9,683 nucleotides of DNA, taken from contig CAMSQT010000034.1 of assembly GCA_947062645.1 (NCBI GenBank), positions 1 through 9,683 of the forward strand, given 5' to 3'. The position numbers and the translations under genes are program-made. Within the stretch, counting starts at the first letter, position 1, and each line of letters begins with the position of its first letter. This document shows positions 6,503 to 9,683 of this stretch, one piece after another. Source of the stretch: an uncultured Clostridium sp. (GTDB lineage: Bacteria > Bacillota > Clostridia > TANB77 > CAG-508). The notes below the pieces were generated by a model, which saw nothing but the letters and a program-made list of their open reading frames with translations, was not told the DNA's origin and searched no databases.

Positions 6503-9071
6503 ATGTACCTATTCAACAGAATAACGGTAAATCCACAATTACCAAAAAGAATCGAAAAACTAGCAACCATTGCCAACAACCTATGGTGGGCATGGAACAC
6601 AGAATTTTTACGATTATTTCAAAAAATAGACAAAGACCTATGGGAGCAATCTAGCAAAAATCCAGTCAAATTCCTAAAACATGTATCACAAGAAAGACTA
6701 GAAAAAGTAGCTAAAGATACAGCCTTCCTAAAAGAATACGATAAAGTAGTTGAAAACTTTGAAAACTACATGAACAGCAAAAGCACTTGGTTTGCAAACA
6801 AATACCCATCTAACAAAAACGACTTAATTGCTTACTTCTCAGCCGAATATGGGTTAGACCAAACCATACCTATCTACTCTGGAGGACTACGGAATCTTAT
6901 CAGGAGACCACTTAAAATCAGCCAGTGACCTAGGAATTCCATTAGTAGCAGTAGGATTATTATATAAAAATGGTTATTTCCATCAAAAAATCAATGGTTA
7001 TGGGCAACAAGAAACCGAATACCATAACATTGATTTATATGACATGCCAATCAATCCAGTAAAAGATGATAAAGGAGAAGACCTTGTTATCTTTGTAAAA
7101 TTCCCAAAAAGAAGACTATATCTAAAAGTATGGGAAATCAATGTAGGAAGAGTAAAACTATATTTATTAGATTCTGACATTGAAAAAAATAACGAAGAAG
7201 ATAGAGATGTAACCTTACGATTATATGGTGGCGACCAAGAAATGAGAATTCGCCAAGAAATCGTTTTAGGACAAGCAGGGGTGGACTTATTAACCAAATA
7301 TCTACACTTAGAACCAACCGTATACCATATGAATGAAGGACACTCAGCATTTTTAAACTTAGAAATTATTAAAAACATCATAAAAGAAAAACAAGTATCT
7401 TTTGAAGTAGCAAAAGACATTGCAAGTTCAAAAACTGTATTTACTACCCATACACCAGTACCTGCAGGAAATGATATCTTCCCACTTCCATTAGTAGAAA
7501 GATATTTTAAAGACTTCTGGCCAAGACTAGGACTATCTAGAGAAGATTTCTTAAGACTTGGTATGAAGCCAGGAATAGATTTAGACGAAGGCTTTAACAT
7601 GGGAATATTAGCCCTAAAAATTGCAGGAAAGAAAAATGGAGTAAGTAAATTACATGGAGCCGTATCAAGAGAACTATTTGGCGAAGTATGGCCAAATATA
7701 GCAGCCAATGAATCACCAATCGAATATGTAACAAACGGAATTCATACCTGTTCATGGTTAGCACCAAAAATGAAAGAACTATACAACAAATACCTAATCC
7801 CATATTGGCAAGACAATATGCATATTGACACGACATGGGAAAAAATCAAAAACATTCCAGACGATAAACTATGGAATATTCATGTTGACCAAAAAGTGAA
7901 ATTAATTAAACTAGTAAAAGACAGTACTCATGAAAGATTAAGACGTTCTGGCTACAGCTACGAAGAAATCAACGAAATCACATCTAAACTAAATCCAGAC
8001 AATCTAACCATAGGATTTGCCAGAAGATTTGCAACTTACAAAAGAGCGACCTTGATTTTTAAAGACTTAGAAAGAATTACACAAATCTTAAACGATAGCG
8101 AAAGACCTGTACAAATCATATTTGCTGGGAAAGCACATCCAGCAGACAAAGAAGGGCAAGACCTAATCAAATACATTCACGAAGTATCTATGATGCCACA
8201 ATTCAAAGGAAAAATCTTTATTTTAGAAAACTACAACATAGCTATGTCAAGATATCTAGTAAGTGGTGTAGATGTATGGCTAAACAACCCAAGAAGACCA
8301 ATGGAAGCATCTGGAACGAGTGGACAAAAAGCATCTGTAAATGGTGTTATCAACTTTAGTGTTTTAGATGGTTGGTGGGCAGAAGGGTATACCCAAACCA
8401 ATGGATGGACTATCGGAACGAATGCTGAATACGACTCTTATGAAGCACAAGATATGGCAGATAGCCAAAGCATGTATCGTACCTTAGAAGAAAAAATCAT
8501 ACCAACCTATTACGATAGAGATAAAAACGGATTATCAAAAAAGTGGGCAGAATTAATGAAAAATTCTATCATTACAACAGGGGGAAAATACAGTACAGCA
8601 AGAATGCTTGTAGATTACACGAACCAATTATATATACCACTATGTAACTTAACCAAAAAATACTATGGTGACGTTGACAATGTGGCAGCTTACAACTCAT
8701 GGAAAAAAGACTTAATTATGAATTGGAAAGATATCAAAATTAACCAAGTAAACAACTTAGACAACATTACAATTGATGCAGGAAACAACATAGAAGTAGC
8801 CTGTGAAGTAGAATTACCAAACATTGATGTAGAAAACATTACAGTAGAAGTATACTACGGAAAAATATTAGAAAATGGTGTAGTAGAAAATGTTAGCATT
8901 ACACCAATGAAATTAGAAGACCAAGACGAAGAAAAGAAAAAATATTACTTTACCTCTAAAATTGAACTAACAACTGGTGGAAACTATGGATACACTTTTA
9001 GAGTCATGCCAAAACATGAAATGCTACTAGAACCTGCTAACTTAGATTTAGTAAAATGGATAACAAAATAA
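6503..9071 (+). CDS. glgP: Alpha-glucan (glycogen) phosphorylase, GT35, needing a +1 shift at C6890
   Basis: Skipping C6890 yields 855 aa of the alpha-glucan phosphorylase family with an N-terminal DUF3417 domain (about 9-90, with NNLWWAWN). The enzyme uses phosphate to release glucose-1-phosphate from alpha-1,4-glucans such as glycogen, with pyridoxal phosphate as cofactor. Landmarks are FSAEYGLD, IPIYSGGLG (about 122-130) running straight into ILSGDHLKSASD, HMNEGHSAF (275-283), TNGIHTCSW (410-418), ARRFATYKRA, and EASGTSGQKASVNG with predicted PLP lysine Lys609. A beta-rich C-terminal domain follows. Frame 1 alone stops at 6928 and would be inactive. ATG 6503 lies ten bases after AAAGGAGG. 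Its coding strand uses AAC and ACC far more than the prepilin-like genes do, as does uppS, perhaps reflecting high expression. A REP-like hairpin terminates it. The broken state is best read as recoding or a sequence error, not decay, because both parts are otherwise motif-perfect. Confidence 0.94.
6887..6896 (+). other. +1 frameshift site CTA-CGG-A in glgP
   Basis: Frame 1 reads CTA (6887-6889) then CGG (6890-6892). Omitting C6890 gives CTA GGA ATC, so YSGGL joins GILSGDHLKSASDLG, matching the phosphorylase family consensus exactly, with the conserved Gly130 encoded by the codon after the skipped base. A purine-rich GGAGGA (6881-6886) lies just upstream, resembling the internal Shine-Dalgarno that aids prfB frameshifting; the other three sites lack an equally good one. 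Confidence 0.88.
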
Positions 9072-9077
9072 AAGAAG

Positions 9078-9115
9078 CGATGCTTTTGGGACGAAGTCTC
9101 AAAAAGCATCGTTTT
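9078..9115 (+). terminator. REP-like hairpin element, copy 2, acting as glgP terminator
   Basis: CGATGCTTTT (9078-9087) pairs with AAAAGCATCG (9102-9111), and the inner GGGAC (9088-9092) pairs with GTCTC (9096-9100) around a GAA loop, with one bulged A. TTTT follows at 9112. It begins six bases after the glgP stop, so it is well placed as its rho-independent terminator. Its CGATG, T-run, GGGACG, GTC, A-run, CATC plan matches the element at 71-101 read on the other strand, so it is also a dispersed repeat. Confidence 0.85.
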
Positions 9116-9119
9116 CTAT

Positions 9120-9148
9120 TTGACTTCATAAATCGACAATGATATAAT
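9120..9148 (+). promoter_or_regulatory. Sigma-A type promoter for purA
   Basis: TTGACT (9120-9125), 17 bases, then TATAAT (9143-9148), with TG one base before the -10 box giving an extended -10. This is close to the strongest consensus for a housekeeping promoter. The purA start is 40 bases downstream, leaving room only for a short leader with AAAGGAG, so no riboswitch fits between them. Confidence 0.85.
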
Positions 9149-9187
9149 GCAAATGAAAAAGAAATATAGAAAAAAAGGAGAAAAAAT

Positions 9188-9683
9188 ATGGCTGTAAAAA
9201 TGATTGTTGGTCTTCAATATGGAGACGAGGGAAAAGGAAGAGCAGTACACTTTGAAGCAAAAAATGCTTCTATTGTAATTAGAGCAACAGGAGGGAGTAA
9301 TGCTGGACATACCGTAGTAGCAAATGGTAAAAAATATGCCATGCATTTACTACCATCTGCTATTATTAGACCAGATGTACTTTCTATGATAGGACCACGG
9401 TGTAGTGGCTGATTTAAAGGTGTTAGCTGAGGAAGTTGAGCAAATGGAAGAGGTTGGTGTGAAAATAGAAAAAAGTAATTTTGCTATTAGCCAAAGAACC
9501 CATATCACTTTGCCACATCATAAACAATTAGATAGACTTTATGAGATGTTAAAAGATAATAAGGTAGGAACAACTGGTAGAGGGGTAGGAACAACTTATG
9601 AAGAAAAGGCAAGACGTACCAATTTAAGAATGTGTGATTTATTTTGTGAGGAAGAAGAACTAAAACACAAGATTGCAGAGAAT
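9188..9683 (+). CDS. purA: Adenylosuccinate synthetase, 5' part, needing a +1 shift at C9398; cut by window end
   Basis: The first 165 residues are seen once C9398 is skipped; the family is usually about 430 aa, so the 3' part lies beyond the window. The enzyme joins IMP and aspartate using GTP, the first of two steps from IMP to AMP. Landmarks: QYGDEGKGR (10-18) with catalytic Asp13 and Lys16, GGSNAGHTVV (35-44) with catalytic His41, LLPSAI, IGPGVVAD across the shift point, and GTTGRGVG (127-134) with IMP-contacting Thr129. Residue numbers agree with E. coli PurA, supporting the start at 9188, which follows AAAGGAG. The RAVHFEAKNASIVIRATGG stretch departs from the usual K-I-V-D...V-R-Y-Q-G-G, so this is a divergent form. 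Frame 1 would stop at 9411. An own promoter and an upstream terminator make it monocistronic at its 5' side. Confidence 0.93.
9395..9404 (+). other. +1 frameshift site CCA-CGG-T in purA
   Basis: Frame 1 reads CCA (9395-9397) then CGG (9398-9400) and meets TGA three codons later. Omitting C9398 reads CCA GGT GTA GTG, giving IGPGVVAD, in which Gly71 is the conserved glycine of the family's G-V-V block. The frame then stays open to the window end. This is the only one of the four sites with T after CGG. Confidence 0.87.

Noticed and set aside
6998..7708. Long open frame on the minus strand opposite glgP (236 codons)
   Set aside because: It overlaps a firmly identified enzyme gene, has no ribosome site or recognisable motif, and its composition is that of a reverse-complement shadow.
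1..9683. CRISPR array, tRNA or rRNA genes, IS element
   Set aside because: No regularly spaced repeats, no tRNA-like cloverleaf, no rRNA signature and no transposase reading frame seen on either strand.

Overview
The window is AT-rich DNA that looks like an uncultured Firmicute (Clostridia/Bacilli type). It has strong AGGAGG Shine-Dalgarno sites, sigma-A promoters (TTGACA-17-GATAAT and TTGACT-17-TATAAT), a uppS-cdsA-rseP envelope cluster, and prepilin-like surface proteins with a lectin/formylglycine-generating-enzyme (FGE)-like C-terminus of a kind seen in gut clostridia. All genes read on the + strand. Bases 1-45 are not biological: they are an Illumina TruSeq-type adapter including an i5 index slot, so base 46 is effectively the end of a contig.

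Layout: adapter (1-45); a REP-like hairpin (71-101) lying between a good Shine-Dalgarno and the uppS start; uppS (110-823, undecaprenyl diphosphate synthase); cdsA (847-1650, CDP-diglyceride synthase); a GTCACCA/TGGTGAC hairpin; rseP (1719-2970, site-2 membrane protease). dxr, commonly found between cdsA and rseP, is absent. Next come two secreted prepilin-type proteins (3012-4854 and 5046-6320) separated by a terminator, whose C-termini resemble variable regions of diversity-generating retroelement (DGR) targets. Then a promoter and glgP (6503-9071, alpha-glucan phosphorylase), a second copy of the REP-like hairpin acting as terminator, a strong promoter, and the 5' part of purA (9188 to the window end).

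The most striking observation is that four of the seven genes (rseP, the first pilin-like gene, glgP, purA) are each broken once by a +1 frameshift, always of the same form. One extra C stands directly before a glycine codon, so the reading frame meets CGG. Skipping that C (positions 2073, 3144, 6890, 9398) restores a full-length, motif-perfect protein. I checked every CGG in the window. The only in-frame CGG codons are these four; the other 18 or so CGG trinucleotides within genes are all out of frame and harmless. CGU, CGC and CGA are used in frame. This is what one would expect if CGG had no arginine tRNA in this organism (as known for Mycoplasma capricolum) and ribosomes shifted +1 to read GGN as glycine, or if a tRNA read CGGN as a four-base glycine codon. 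The sober alternative is a systematic sequencing or assembly error that inserts C before GG; the uncropped adapter shows that this contig was not cleaned. Raw reads, the tRNA set and genome-wide counts would decide.

Functionally, uppS (lipid carrier for wall synthesis), cdsA (phospholipid precursor) and rseP (envelope stress proteolysis) form an envelope-biogenesis cluster. The pilin-like pair are probable surface-displayed binding proteins, and glgP and purA are separately promoted metabolic genes.
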